Shown: positions 8,836 through 17,621 of the stretch, in pieces
How positions within the stretch are numbered: position 1 is the first letter of the stretch
Layout of the letters: every line of letters starts with the position of its first letter
Assembly (NCBI GenBank): GCA_000720375.1
Contig: JOAA01000001.1
Coordinates: forward strand, 1 to 64,000
Origin: Rhodococcus rhodnii
Lineage (GTDB): Bacteria; Actinomycetota; Actinomycetes; Mycobacteriales; Pseudonocardiaceae
DNA: 64,000 nt
Direction of reading: 5' to 3'
Made by a program: the position numbers and the translations under genes
The notes under the pieces: generated by a model
Told to the model about the DNA's origin: nothing
Databases searched by the model: none
Seen by the model: the letters and a program-made list of their open reading frames with translations, nothing else

Positions 8836-9506
8836 CCGATGACGCGCTGCTCGCGCTCCCATTGCTCTACTCCCGTTGCGAGGTGGCCATGCAGCCGGTG
8901 AGGGCCGGTGGCGTGGTTCGTGAACACACTGGGCGCCGAGCGACGGGGCTGCCGTTGCGTGAGGCCGCTTTTGACGTCAGGGCACGGATTCTGGGCGTGT
9001 TGGCGTCCTGGGCGGGCCTGGTGTCGGCCGAGCGGGGCGTGCCCGCGCCGCGGCGTACTGTCCCGGAGCTGGCCCGGTTTCTCGCCGTGCACCGCGACTG
9101 GCTGGTCGACCACCCTGGCGGCGCTGATTTTGTTGACGAGCTGTCGGAACTGGTCGCGTCGGCGATCGAAGTGTTGCAGGAACCGGGTTACGCGGTGCTC
9201 GCTGGCAATTGCCCGATCGACGGCTGCCAGGCCCCTGTGCGCGTTCAGCCGTCAGGAGCGGCTGTTGGGTGCGAGGCCGGGCACGAACTGCGGCCGATGC
9301 GGTGGCTTGGCTTGCGGGCGCGCGACGGACAGCGACGCACCGTCCCCACCAAGGAGGCGGCTTTGGCAGTCGGCGTACCCGAGGCCACGGTCCGGCAATG
9401 GGCCCGACGCGGCAAGTTGACCCGCTACGGTTCCGCCCGGCGCGCGGAGTACTGCCTGGACGAGCTGACCGCTCTCACCGACGCGACGTTCGACCGGGCG
9501 CGGTGA
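8832..9506 (+). CDS. Zinc-ribbon-like / helix-turn-helix protein
   Basis: A 224-residue protein, translationally coupled (ATGA) to the KAS III-like gene. It has three parts: an alpha-helical N-terminal half; a cysteine cluster at about residues 129-155 (C-PIDG-C, then C-EA-GH) that could bind zinc; and a C-terminal helix-turn-helix of the MerR/excisionase type (TKEAALAVGVPEATVRQWAR, then RYGS.RRAEYCLDEL). Proteins with this layout are scattered through actinobacteria, including antibiotic clusters, and their function is largely unknown. DNA binding is predicted from the HTH; a regulatory role in the cluster is inference. Confidence 0.65.
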   Translation: MTDDALLALPLLYSRCEVAMQPVRAGGVVREHTGRRATGLPLREAAFDVRARILGVLASWAGLVSAERGVPAPRRTVPELARFLAVHRDWLVDHPGGADFVDELSELVASAIEVLQEPGYAVLAGNCPIDGCQAPVRVQPSGAAVGCEAGHELRPMRWLGLRARDGQRRTVPTKEAALAVGVPEATVRQWARRGKLTRYGSARRAEYCLDELTALTDATFDRAR

Positions 9507-9518
9507 CGCGGAACCGTG

Positions 9519-10184
9519 TCAGTTGTTCCCGTTGCCCGAAAGTCGCCGGGTGACAAGGCTGATCGCGTTCGCGGTGTGATGGCGGTGCCGGTCGATGGTT
9601 TCGAGGGTGATGCGTTCGTTGGCCGTGGCTTGGGCAAGGCTGTCGGTCGCCACCTTGAGCGCGGCGTTCATCGCCGCGGCTTGAACCCGGACTTCGAAGG
9701 TGTCGGGCGGCACGCCCATGCGGTGGGCGAGCACTTCGGTGAAGGTGTCTTCCGAACGCTCCCGCAGCATCAGGTACACGGCACGCAGCGCCGGTTCGTC
9801 GTGGGTCATCCGGACCACGGCTAGCACTGCCGCGATGTCCGCGTTGGACGAGTCGAGGACGGGCGTGTAGGCCGCTCGCAGATGCTCGGTCAGCTCGAGG
9901 TCGGGCGGCCATACGCGCAGGACCGCTTGGAACGCGTCGATCATCTTCGTCAGCAGCGGCTCCACGCAGCTTTCCTTGGTGGGAAAGTAGCGCCACAGCG
10001 TGCGTTCGGAGACGCCTGCGGCTCGTGCGATCTGCTCGCCGGAGGTGGCGGCGACTCCTTGCTCGGCGAACAGCCGCACAGCGTGCCGCGAGATGTCGAG
10101 GCGTTGCTGCTGCCGTTGCTCATCGCTCACCGGCGGCCGTCCCCGCCGCGGGGCGTAGCCGCTGTCTGCCACAACCTCCTCCAT
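9519..10184 (-). CDS. TetR-family transcriptional regulator
   Basis: A 221-residue TetR regulator. Its N-terminal HTH spans residues about 25-70, including GVAATSGEQIARAAGVSER and TLWRYFPTKESC, followed by an all-helical ligand-binding half. ATG at 10184 places the HTH at the expected distance from the N-terminus; the open frame extends upstream across the operator. It is divergent from the second P450, and a perfect 17-bp palindrome lies in the 98-bp spacer. It therefore probably represses itself and the P450, and responds to a cluster-related small molecule. It is convergent with the HTH gene, separated by only 12 bp. Confidence 0.9.
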   Translation of the reverse strand: MEEVVADSGYAPRRGRPPVSDEQRQQQRLDISRHAVRLFAEQGVAATSGEQIARAAGVSERTLWRYFPTKESCVEPLLTKMIDAFQAVLRVWPPDLELTEHLRAAYTPVLDSSNADIAAVLAVVRMTHDEPALRAVYLMLRERSEDTFTEVLAHRMGVPPDTFEVRVQAAAMNAALKVATDSLAQATANERITLETIDRHRHHTANAISLVTRRLSGNGNN

Positions 10185-10221
10185 CCGGTGATCTAAGCAT
10201 GTCCGACCTCGGAGATCATTA

Positions 10222-10238
10222 TTGGCAGTGACTGCCAA
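10222..10238. promoter_or_regulatory. Palindromic TetR operator
   Basis: TTGGCAGTGACTGCCAA is a perfect palindrome around a central G, located between the divergent TetR gene (start 10184) and P450 gene (start 10283). Its left half, TTGGCA, could double as a -35 element for the P450, with TACGGT at 10247-10252 as a weak -10 (19-bp spacer). Binding there would block P450 transcription. Confidence 0.75.
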
Positions 10239-10282
10239 CAAAGTGCTACGGTGAGTGGTAGGAAGATCACCGGAGGAAAGCC

Positions 10283-11494
10283 ATGAGCGTTGCCGCCGAA
10301 CGTCTGCAGTTGCCCTTCCCCAGGCCGAACGTCCTCGACCTGGCCCCGTTGTACGAGGTGTTGCGCCGGGAGATGCCGATCACCCCGGTCACCACACCGG
10401 CCGGGGATCCCGCCTGGCTGGTCACCCGGTTCGTGGAAGTCCGCGACCTGCTCAGCGACAAGCGGCTCGGCCGTTCCCATCCCGAGCCGGAAAAGGCGTC
10501 ACGCATCACCACCGCCGCGGTGCAGGACGGCCCTTCGGGCAACTACGAGACCGAGGAAGCCGACCACACACGGATGCGTCGGCTGCTGACCCCGGCATTC
10601 TCCGCGAAGCGGATGCGAATGCTGCACGACTACATGCAACAGTTGGTCGACGGCTACATCGACCAACTGGTCGCCGACCGCGCCACCGCGCCTGACGGCG
10701 TGGTCGACCTGCACACCGGACTGGCGTTCCCGCTGCCGGTCTCGGTCATCTGCCGGCTGCTCGGCGTGCCCGAGAAGGATCGCGAGTACTTCCACACGTT
10801 GTCAGAGCGCATGGCCAACCTCGCCATCGGCGACGACGCGCACAAGGCACGCGAGGAGTTCAGCCAATACATGGTCGGTCTCGTCGAGACCAAACGCTCC
10901 GAGCTCGGCGAGGACGTCATCTCCGACCTCGTGCGAGCCCAGAGCGCCGACGAGACCTACGACTACGGCGAGATGATCCGGCTCTGCGTCGGACTTCTGT
11001 TCGCCGGCCACGAAACCACGGTCAACAGGATCGGCCTCGGCACGCTGTTCCTGCTCACCCGCGCCGACCAGTGGCAGGCACTGGTCGCCGACCCGGACGG
11101 GCGAGTCAACGCCACCGTCGAGGAGATCATGCGGCTCGGCGCACCCGGTGATCTCGGTCTGCTGCGGTACGCCCACACCGACCTCGACGTCGCCGGCGTC
11201 ACGATCAACCGGGGCGACGCCGTGATCCTGTCGATCAATGCCGCCAACCGCGACACTTCGGTCTACTCCGACGCCGAAACCTTCAACCCGGACCGTCCGG
11301 AAAAGCCGCACCTCGGATTCGGCCACGGCGGGCATTTCTGCATCGGCGCGAGCCTGGCCCGCACGGAATTGCGCGTCGTGTTCGCCACCCTGGCCCGTCG
11401 CCTGCCCGATCTACGCCTCGCGAAACAGCTCGACGAACTGGAGGTGCGCACCACGCTCACCGGTGGCGTCACCGCGCTGCCCGTGACCTGGTGA
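10283..11494 (+). CDS. Cytochrome P450 (terpenoid cluster, second copy)
   Basis: A 403-residue P450 with heme motif FGHGGHFCIG (ligand cysteine at about residue 353), I-helix FAGHETT and K-helix EEIMRL. ATG at 10283 follows a strong GGAGGAAAG. It is a close paralogue of the P450 at 6529-7689, sharing the AFSAKRM segment and a GGVTAL-V-TW C-terminus. It lies next to the TetR gene and its operator, so its expression is probably induced separately from the rest of the cluster. It is followed by a strong terminator that likely marks the right edge of the terpenoid region. Confidence 0.92.
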   Translation: MSVAAERLQLPFPRPNVLDLAPLYEVLRREMPITPVTTPAGDPAWLVTRFVEVRDLLSDKRLGRSHPEPEKASRITTAAVQDGPSGNYETEEADHTRMRRLLTPAFSAKRMRMLHDYMQQLVDGYIDQLVADRATAPDGVVDLHTGLAFPLPVSVICRLLGVPEKDREYFHTLSERMANLAIGDDAHKAREEFSQYMVGLVETKRSELGEDVISDLVRAQSADETYDYGEMIRLCVGLLFAGHETTVNRIGLGTLFLLTRADQWQALVADPDGRVNATVEEIMRLGAPGDLGLLRYAHTDLDVAGVTINRGDAVILSINAANRDTSVYSDAETFNPDRPEKPHLGFGHGGHFCIGASLARTELRVVFATLARRLPDLRLAKQLDELEVRTTLTGGVTALPVTW

Positions 11495-11551
11495 CTGCGG
11501 CGCGGCAGTCACTCTTCGGATTCGCTGCGTCGACCTTGACGCCGTCTCCAC

Positions 11552-11587
11552 TGAACGCCGCCGCGAGGAGCCCAGCGGCGGCGTTCA
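11552..11587 (+). terminator. Hairpin terminator after second P450
   Basis: A perfect 13-bp stem, TGAACGCCGCCGC (11552-11564) and GCGGCGGCGTTCA (11575-11587), has a 10-nt loop. No T-run follows, which is common for actinobacterial terminators. It separates the P450 from the cytochrome oxidase gene. Confidence 0.75.
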
Positions 11588-11734
11588 AGGCCGTTCGACG
11601 TGATCCGCCGCAGTCAGCAGTCAACGTGCGGCAACGGCTGGAAACACCAAATGGCGTAAAACTCGAGAGGTTTGCCGCCCACGGCCACGGGTAATCGCGC
11701 GACGACGCTGCCGCACACCCGGTTGGAGAGCGCT

Positions 11735-13495
11735 GTGGCCATCGCACCGAAACCAGTCGAGGTCCGTCCTGCGACGAGCAGACCGGTCAAGGGCAAGACG
11801 TTCCTCCAGTTGTTGCGGACCACCGATCACAAGCAGATCGGCGTGATGTACCTGATGACGTCGTTCGGCTTCTTCATGGCCGGTGGGCTGATGGCGTTGC
11901 TGATGCGCACCGAGCTGGGCTGGCCGGGCCTGCAGTTCCTCTCGCCGGAGCAGTACAACCAGCTGTTCACCATGCACGGCACCATCATGATGCTGCTGTA
12001 CGCGACACCCAACGTGTTCGGGTTCGCCAACTTCGTGCTGCCGCTGCAGATCGGCTCACCGGACGTGGCGTTCCCACGGCTCAACGCGATGTCGTACTGG
12101 CTGTACTTGTTCGGTGGCCTGATCACGCTGTCCGGGTTCCTCACGCCGGGTGGCGCGGCGGACTTCGGCTGGACGGCGTACACACCGCTGTCGCTGGACA
12201 CGCATTCGCCCGGTGTGGGCAGCGATCTGTGGAACGTCGGGCTGATCATCGGTGGCCTGTCCACGATCCTCGGCGCGGTCAACATGATCACCACCGTCGT
12301 GTGCCTGCGGGCGCCGGGGATGACAATGTGGCGGATGCCGATCTTCACCTGGAACATCTTCTTCACCAGCGTCCTCGTGCTGATCGCGTTCCCGGTCTTC
12401 ACCGCCGCGTTGTTCGGGTTGCTGGCCGACCGGCACCTCGGCGCGCACGTGTTCGACCCCGCCAACGGCGGCGCGATCATGTTCCAGCACATGTTCTGGT
12501 TCTTCGGCCATCCCGAGGTCTACATCGTGGCCCTGCCGTACTTCGGCATCATCTCCGAGATCATCCCGGTGTTCAGCCGGAAACCGTTGTTCGGGTACAA
12601 GGCTCTGGTGTGGGCGACGGTGTCGATCACGGCCCTGTCGGTGGTGGTGTGGGCGCACCACATGTTCGCCACCGGCGCGGTGTTGTTGCCGTTCTTCGCG
12701 TTCATGACGTTCCTGATCGCGGTGCCGACCGGGGTCAAGTTCTTCAACTGGATCCTGACCATGTGGAAGGGCACGCTCACGATGGAGGCGCCGATGCTGT
12801 TCTCGGTCGGCTTCCTGGTGACGTTCCTGCTCGGCGGCCTGACCGGCATCCTGCTCGCGTCACCGCCGATCGACTTCCACGTGCACGACACCTACTTCGT
12901 GGTAGCGCACTTCCACTACGTGCTGTTCGGCACGATCGTGTTCGCCACGTTCGCCGGGATCTACTTCTGGTTCCCCAAGATCACCGGCCGGTACCTGGAC
13001 GAGAGCCTGGGCAAGCTGCACTTCTGGACCACGTTCCTCGGCTTTCACATGACGTTCCTCGTCCAGCACTGGCTGGGCAACGAGGGCATGCCGCGCCGAT
13101 ACGCCGACTACCTGCCGTCCGACGAGTTCACCACCCTGCACGTCATCTCCACCATCGGCTCCTATGTGCTTGGCGCGTCAGTCCTGCCGTTCATCTGGAA
13201 CGTGGTCAAGAGCTACCGATACGGCCAACGCGCTGAGGCGGACGACCCGTGGGGCTTCGGCAATTCGCTGGAGTGGGCCACCAGCAGCCCGCCGCCGCGG
13301 CACAACTTCCTTGAACTGCCGAAGATCCGCTCCGAACGCCCGGCTTTCGAATTGCACTACCCGCACATGGTCGAACGCATCCGCGCCGAAGCACATTCAG
13401 GCAGAGGACAGAGCAGTCAAGCGGCCGCGCCCTCGGAGATCGGTGCCGCCAAGGCCCAGGGGGACCAGGAGCCAGGCGACCCCCGCGAAAAGTGA
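11735..13495 (+). CDS. ctaD: Cytochrome c oxidase subunit I (aa3 type)
   Basis: A 586-residue heme-copper oxidase subunit I, the catalytic membrane subunit that reduces oxygen at the heme a3-CuB centre. About twelve transmembrane segments are seen, with classic motifs: [28 protein letters not shown] (CuB ligand His and cross-linked Tyr), WAHHMF (CuB histidines) and [13 protein letters not shown] (heme ligands). The GTG at 11735 yields the typical start [12 protein letters not shown] followed by [11 protein letters not shown], and GGAG lies just upstream. It stands alone, as is usual for ctaD in actinobacteria, with the other oxidase genes elsewhere. This is a conserved gene unrelated to the neighbouring clusters. 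Confidence 0.97.
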   Translation: MAIAPKPVEVRPATSRPVKGKTFLQLLRTTDHKQIGVMYLMTSFGFFMAGGLMALLMRTELGWPGLQFLSPEQYNQLFTMHGTIMMLLYATPNVFGFANFVLPLQIGSPDVAFPRLNAMSYWLYLFGGLITLSGFLTPGGAADFGWTAYTPLSLDTHSPGVGSDLWNVGLIIGGLSTILGAVNMITTVVCLRAPGMTMWRMPIFTWNIFFTSVLVLIAFPVFTAALFGLLADRHLGAHVFDPANGGAIMFQHMFWFFGHPEVYIVALPYFGIISEIIPVFSRKPLFGYKALVWATVSITALSVVVWAHHMFATGAVLLPFFAFMTFLIAVPTGVKFFNWILTMWKGTLTMEAPMLFSVGFLVTFLLGGLTGILLASPPIDFHVHDTYFVVAHFHYVLFGTIVFATFAGIYFWFPKITGRYLDESLGKLHFWTTFLGFHMTFLVQHWLGNEGMPRRYADYLPSDEFTTLHVISTIGSYVLGASVLPFIWNVVKSYRYGQRAEADDPWGFGNSLEWATSSPPPRHNFLELPKIRSERPAFELHYPHMVERIRAEAHSGRGQSSQAAAPSEIGAAKAQGDQEPGDPREK

Positions 13496-13508
13496 GCCGA
13501 GGTCGAGT

Positions 13509-14384
13509 TCACCAAGTCAGGGCGAGTAGTTCGTCGATCACCGGCTCTGGACCGTCGTAGGTGAGCTGCGCGATTACCACCATTGGTGCGACCACCCGGC
13601 TCCAGGCGTACAGCCTGTCCCCGTCGAGTCCGCACGCGGTCGCCACCCGCTCGCAACGGGCCTCGACGCCCTCGAGTCCAGCGCCGGCCACGACATAGTC
13701 GACGGCGTCGAAGCACGGATCCCCTATGCACGCCTTCGGATCGATCGCGACCAGACCGCGCGACGGGCCACCGTCCAAGGCGTTGCCGAGGTGCAGATCG
13801 CCGTGCAACAACACGACCCTGTCCTGAGTGTCCAGCAACGTGTCACAGCGCTGGATGGCCCGCTGCCACGTGGCCTGGTCAATCCGTGCGCCGATGACTG
13901 GTTCGGACAGCCTCCGGCCGATCCGGGCGAAGGACTCGTCGAACCGGCCGCGCAGATCCAACGGCCATTGCGCGGGCGGGGCCACGGCGTGCAGTGCGGC
14001 AAGCAACTCTCCCCACTGCTGCGGCAATGACGTCTGTGGCATGTCTTCGGCCATGGTGCCAGGGAGGACCTCCTCCAACACCGTCGCCCCGGTTTCCGCG
14101 TCGGTGGCCAATACATTCGGCACCCGGCCCGATGGCGCGAACAAGCGCAACATCTCCACCTGCTTGGTCAACAGCGCCTTGTCCGGACTGAACTTGAGAA
14201 TCGCCGGCGTTCCGTCCGGCCATTGACAGCGCATGACGACCGACGAGGCTCCACTGTCGAACAGGTCACCGAGCACGAGGCCCCACCGGGTGGCCAGCCG
14301 TGCAGCGACAGCCGGAACCTCAGCGAGCCATCCCTCGGCCTTGGCGCCAAATCGACTGACCAACCGCGCGTCAACGTCTTCCAT
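13509..14384 (-). CDS. Aminoglycoside/hydroxyurea phosphotransferase family kinase
   Basis: A 291-residue small-molecule kinase of the APH(6)/hydroxyurea-resistance family. It has the catalytic loop LLHGDLHLGNAL (HGDxHxxN) and the metal-binding aspartate in AIDPKACIGDP. The N-terminal lobe contains the ATP-lysine segment AILKFSPDKALLTKQVEML. Relatives phosphorylate streptomycin-type drugs or hydroxyurea, giving resistance; in producers they may protect against self-made or environmental compounds. The actual substrate cannot be read from the sequence. ATG at 14384 is preferred over GTG at 14390. It converges on ctaD with 13 bp between stops, and is divergent from the glycoside hydrolase operon. 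Confidence 0.85.
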   Translation of the reverse strand: MEDVDARLVSRFGAKAEGWLAEVPAVAARLATRWGLVLGDLFDSGASSVVMRCQWPDGTPAILKFSPDKALLTKQVEMLRLFAPSGRVPNVLATDAETGATVLEEVLPGTMAEDMPQTSLPQQWGELLAALHAVAPPAQWPLDLRGRFDESFARIGRRLSEPVIGARIDQATWQRAIQRCDTLLDTQDRVVLLHGDLHLGNALDGGPSRGLVAIDPKACIGDPCFDAVDYVVAGAGLEGVEARCERVATACGLDGDRLYAWSRVVAPMVVIAQLTYDGPEPVIDELLALTW

Positions 14385-14460
14385 GTTCACCCAGCCAGCT
14401 TGTCATCCGCGCACGGAACACCGACCACCGGCATGACAAAAACCTGGCTCGTCAAGAACG

Positions 14461-14509
14461 TTGACGCTGCCGCGCGCGAACCCTAGCCTGCCTTTGAGAG
14501 CGCTCTCAA
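14461..14509 (+). promoter_or_regulatory. Promoter and LacI-type operator of the GH76-GH43 operon
   Basis: A -35 box TTGACG (14461-14466) and a -10 box TAGCCT (14484-14489) are separated by exactly 17 bp. They are followed at once by the perfect 16-bp palindrome TTGAGAGCGCTCTCAA (14494-14509), which would cover the transcription start. Palindromes with a central CG of this form are typical binding sites of LacI-family sugar repressors in actinobacteria. No LacI gene is nearby. Confidence 0.8.
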
Positions 14510-14547
14510 GCTATCGGACCACCCAACCCCTGCACCCGGGAGGTCTC

Positions 14548-16062
14548 GTGTTGAGAGCTGTCCTGCTGACGCCCACAGTCCTTGCCACACTCATGCTCGT
14601 TCCGCCGGAAACTCCTGCCTGCGACGACTACTACTGCGACACCCGTGATCCCGCGCTGCCGCTCAGTTCGCAGCGATCCGCGTACCGGCCTGACAGCGCC
14701 ACTCCAATCGGGCCCGCGGCCACGATCTGCAACAGGTACTGCGACGCTCGCGATCCCGCACTCGCGCCCACGACTCGTTTCGCTCAGACGGTCACCGTGG
14801 GCGGACGGCAGATCTCCCTGTACTTCAACGACACCGACGCGATGGGTTGGGCCGCGATCACCGCTGGCGCGCAAGGCGACGCCGTCTGGCTCGACCGGTC
14901 GTTCGACGCCGGGGTCAGCTGGAACTCCGGGTCAAAGCTGGGTGAGACGCGCATTCCCGCGGGCTCCACCGGTTGGCGCACGATGATGTACAACGTGGAC
15001 GACTGGGCCAACCTCGGCGTCGGTCTGTTGCGCGCCTGCGGCCAGCCGGCCGGATCGTCCGCTATCGCCTGCACCAGTTGGTACCGCACAACTTGGAACG
15101 CGGGCGAACGCCGAACCGCCGCAGCCACCGCCCTCATGCAGCGCTACAACCTCAGCACGGGCCTGTTCGACACCACCGGCTGGTGGAACTCCGCGAACGC
15201 GCTCACCGCCATCATCGACAACATCCGGGTGACTGGGATGGGCAGCTACCGTTACGCCATCGCGCGCACCTATGACCTCAATCTCCGTGCCTGGCAAGGA
15301 AATTTCATCAACGACTACAACGACGACATCGCTTGGTGGGGCCTGGCGTGGCTGGATGCCTACGACCTGACCGGCGACAGCAGGTATCTCAACACCGCCC
15401 GGGTGGGCGCGGACCACATATTCCGTTACTGGGACTCGGTATGCGGTGGCGGCGTGTGGTGGAGCGCCAGCAAAACCTACAAGAACGCCATCACCAACGC
15501 GCTGTACGTCCAGTTCAACGCCGCTCTGCACAACAGAATCCCCGGCGACACCGTCTACTTGCAGCGCGCCCGGGAAGGCTGGACATGGTTCCGCAACAGC
15601 AAGATGATCAACAGCTCCAACCTCGTCAACGACGGCCTCACCACAGCCACATGCGCCAACAACGGTCAGACACCGTGGAGCTACAACCAGGGCGTTCCCC
15701 TTGCCGCGCTGGTGGAACTGAGCCGTGCCACCGGTGACGCGAGCTTGATCAGCCAAGCCCGCACGCTGGCCGACGCCTCGACGTCCAGTACGTTCCTCAA
15801 CCCTGGCGGCATCCTCTTCGACAACGGCGGCGGCGGGGATGTGCCGTCCTTCAAGGGAATCTACGTACGAGGACTGGCCGCGCTGAACAGAACCCTGGCT
15901 GACCGCCCGTACACCGGATACCTACGCCGGCAGGCCGATTCGGCCTATACACGAGATCGCTCCAGCGCCGACTCGTACGACCAACCATGGGCCGGGCCGT
16001 TCCAACGCAGTGATGGCGCACGGCAGCACAGTGCGGTCGACCTGATGAATGCAGCCGATTAG
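14548..16062 (+). CDS. Secreted GH76 family glycosidase (alpha-1,6-mannanase type)
   Basis: A 504-residue exported protein. GTG at 14548, preceded by GGGAGG, gives a signal peptide rich in L, V and A. A short linker follows with two copies of a cysteine motif (CDDYYCDTRDPAL, then CNRYCDARDPAL about 35 residues later). The catalytic alpha/alpha barrel has the GH76 paired-aspartate segment NDYNDDIAWWGLAW, plus WWSASKTYKNAITN and SYNQGV-type motifs. GH76 enzymes cut alpha-1,6-mannans such as yeast cell wall or mycobacterial/actinobacterial mannan. It is first in a two-gene operon with a GH43 enzyme directly downstream and is controlled by a LacI-type operator, so it is probably induced by a mannan- or arabinan-derived sugar. 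Confidence 0.85.
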   Translation: MLRAVLLTPTVLATLMLVPPETPACDDYYCDTRDPALPLSSQRSAYRPDSATPIGPAATICNRYCDARDPALAPTTRFAQTVTVGGRQISLYFNDTDAMGWAAITAGAQGDAVWLDRSFDAGVSWNSGSKLGETRIPAGSTGWRTMMYNVDDWANLGVGLLRACGQPAGSSAIACTSWYRTTWNAGERRTAAATALMQRYNLSTGLFDTTGWWNSANALTAIIDNIRVTGMGSYRYAIARTYDLNLRAWQGNFINDYNDDIAWWGLAWLDAYDLTGDSRYLNTARVGADHIFRYWDSVCGGGVWWSASKTYKNAITNALYVQFNAALHNRIPGDTVYLQRAREGWTWFRNSKMINSSNLVNDGLTTATCANNGQTPWSYNQGVPLAALVELSRATGDASLISQARTLADASTSSTFLNPGGILFDNGGGGDVPSFKGIYVRGLAALNRTLADRPYTGYLRRQADSAYTRDRSSADSYDQPWAGPFQRSDGARQHSAVDLMNAAD

Positions 16063-17556
16063 ATGGGATGGAATGTGCCAGTACAAAGGCGTGGCAAGAT
16101 TCTCGCGGCAGCGCTCGCAGTTCTGCTGATCGGCAGTGGCGCCAGAGCTGCCGTACCCGACTACTCGACCGCCGAGGCGGGCAATCCCTTCGTCGACGGG
16201 TGGTACGCCGATCCCGATGTGGCGGTGTACAACAACACCTATTGGGTGTTCCCCACATCGTCGAGGCCGTACGAAGAACAGACCTATCTCGACGCTTTCT
16301 CCTCCCCTGATCTGATCAATTGGACGAAGCATTCGAACGTTCTCACCACAGCCAATGTTTCGTGGGCTCACAAGGCTGTCTGGGCGCCGGCACCCGTGCA
16401 GCGCAACGGCAAGTACTACCTGTACTTCGCTGCCAACGACATCCAGAGCAACTCCGAGCTCGGCGGCATCGGCGTCGCGGTCGCCGACAGACCGGAAGGC
16501 CCGTACACCGACGCCATCGGCCGACCGCTGATCAGCCAGTTCGTCAACGGTGCACAGCCGATCGACCAGGACGTTTTCATCGACACCGACGGCCAGGCGT
16601 ACATGTATTACGGCGGCTGGGGACACGCGAACGTGGTCAAGCTCAACCCCGACATGACCAGCCTCGGCCGCTTCGCCGACGGCACAACCTACAAGGAGAT
16701 CACGCCGTCGAACTACACCGAAGGCCCGCAGATGCTCAAGCGTGACGGCAAGTACTACCTGATGTGGTCCGAGGACTACTGGGGCGGGCCGAACTACTCT
16801 GTGTCCTACGCGATGTCGGACTCGCCGACCGGGCCGTTCACCAGGATCGGCCGAGTGCTCAGCCAGGATCCCGCGGTGGCAAGGGGTTCTGGTCACAACT
16901 CCGTGCTCACCATTCCCGGCACCGATGTCTGGTACATCGTCTACCATCGCCGGCCGCTGAGCCGGACGGACATCAACCACCGGCAGATCAGCTACGACCG
17001 GATGTACTTCAACGCGGACGGCACCATCCAGCCGGTGACCATGAAGGTCAAGGACAACTTCCAGGACCGCAATGCGGTGGGGTGGACGACTTACGGCGGT
17101 TCCTGGTCCGCTTCGTCCAGCCGGTACGACACTTCGGCCTCGTTCGGCGGCAAGGCGTTGCTGGACACCAACTTCTCGAACTTCGTCCAGGACGCCGATG
17201 TCACCCCAAGGTCCGCCAACGGTGACAGCGGAGTCGTGTTCCGGGCGTCCCAGCCCGCCACCGGGACAGACAGCTATCGCGGCTACTACGCCGGGATCAG
17301 CGCGTCGGGGCGGGTCCTGTTGGGCAAGGCCAACAACAACTGGACTCCGCTGGCGTCGGTTCCGATGACCATCAGGCCCGGCACGTCCTACCGCCTCCGT
17401 GTGGAAGCCGTCGGCTCGTCGATCAAGGTGTACGTCGATGACATGTCCACACCCAAGATCGTCACAACCGACACGAGCTATACCAGTGGCGCCAACGGTG
17501 TCCGCGTGTTCAACACCGCCGCCGGTTTCGACAACATCTCTATCACGCACAAATGA
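16063..17556 (+). CDS. Secreted GH43 family glycosidase with C-terminal jelly-roll domain
   Basis: A 497-residue exported enzyme. After a signal peptide (LAAALAVLLIGSGARAA), the five-bladed beta-propeller of GH43 is seen at residues about 40-330 with the three acidic positions: WYADPDVAVY, IDQDVFIDTDG and YTEGPQM. Residues about 335-497 form a concanavalin-like sugar-binding domain (DNFQDRNAVGWTTYGGSW, then a GFDNISI end). GH43 members are arabinanases, arabinofuranosidases or xylosidases. It begins directly after the stop of the GH76 gene (ATG 16063), with GTG at 16075 as an alternative start. Together the pair could attack an arabino- or xylo-mannan type polymer; the exact linkage is not predictable. 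Confidence 0.85.
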   Translation: MGWNVPVQRRGKILAAALAVLLIGSGARAAVPDYSTAEAGNPFVDGWYADPDVAVYNNTYWVFPTSSRPYEEQTYLDAFSSPDLINWTKHSNVLTTANVSWAHKAVWAPAPVQRNGKYYLYFAANDIQSNSELGGIGVAVADRPEGPYTDAIGRPLISQFVNGAQPIDQDVFIDTDGQAYMYYGGWGHANVVKLNPDMTSLGRFADGTTYKEITPSNYTEGPQMLKRDGKYYLMWSEDYWGGPNYSVSYAMSDSPTGPFTRIGRVLSQDPAVARGSGHNSVLTIPGTDVWYIVYHRRPLSRTDINHRQISYDRMYFNADGTIQPVTMKVKDNFQDRNAVGWTTYGGSWSASSSRYDTSASFGGKALLDTNFSNFVQDADVTPRSANGDSGVVFRASQPATGTDSYRGYYAGISASGRVLLGKANNNWTPLASVPMTIRPGTSYRLRVEAVGSSIKVYVDDMSTPKIVTTDTSYTSGANGVRVFNTAAGFDNISITHK

Positions 17557-17559
17557 CCA

Positions 17560-17599
17560 TGACGGCTTTGACCTGAGAGTCCCCAGGTCAAAGCCGTCA
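17560..17599. terminator. Bidirectional terminator between GH43 and Tap-like peptidase
   Basis: A perfect 16-bp stem, TGACGGCTTTGACCTG (17560-17575) and CAGGTCAAAGCCGTCA (17584-17599), has an 8-nt loop. It lies 4 bp after the GH43 stop and 22 bp before the end of the convergent peptidase gene. Confidence 0.85.
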
Positions 17600-17621
17600 C
17601 AACTTCGGTATACGCCCAGCC

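Noticed and set aside
7690-8862. N-terminal extension of the first P450 by nearly 400 residues
   Set aside because: It runs antisense to the KAS III-like gene; the GTG at 7689 with GGAGG upstream gives a normal P450.
15922-17550. Minus-strand frame of 542 residues opposite the GH43 gene
   Set aside because: No motif or start signal; the plus strand encodes a well-supported GH43 enzyme.
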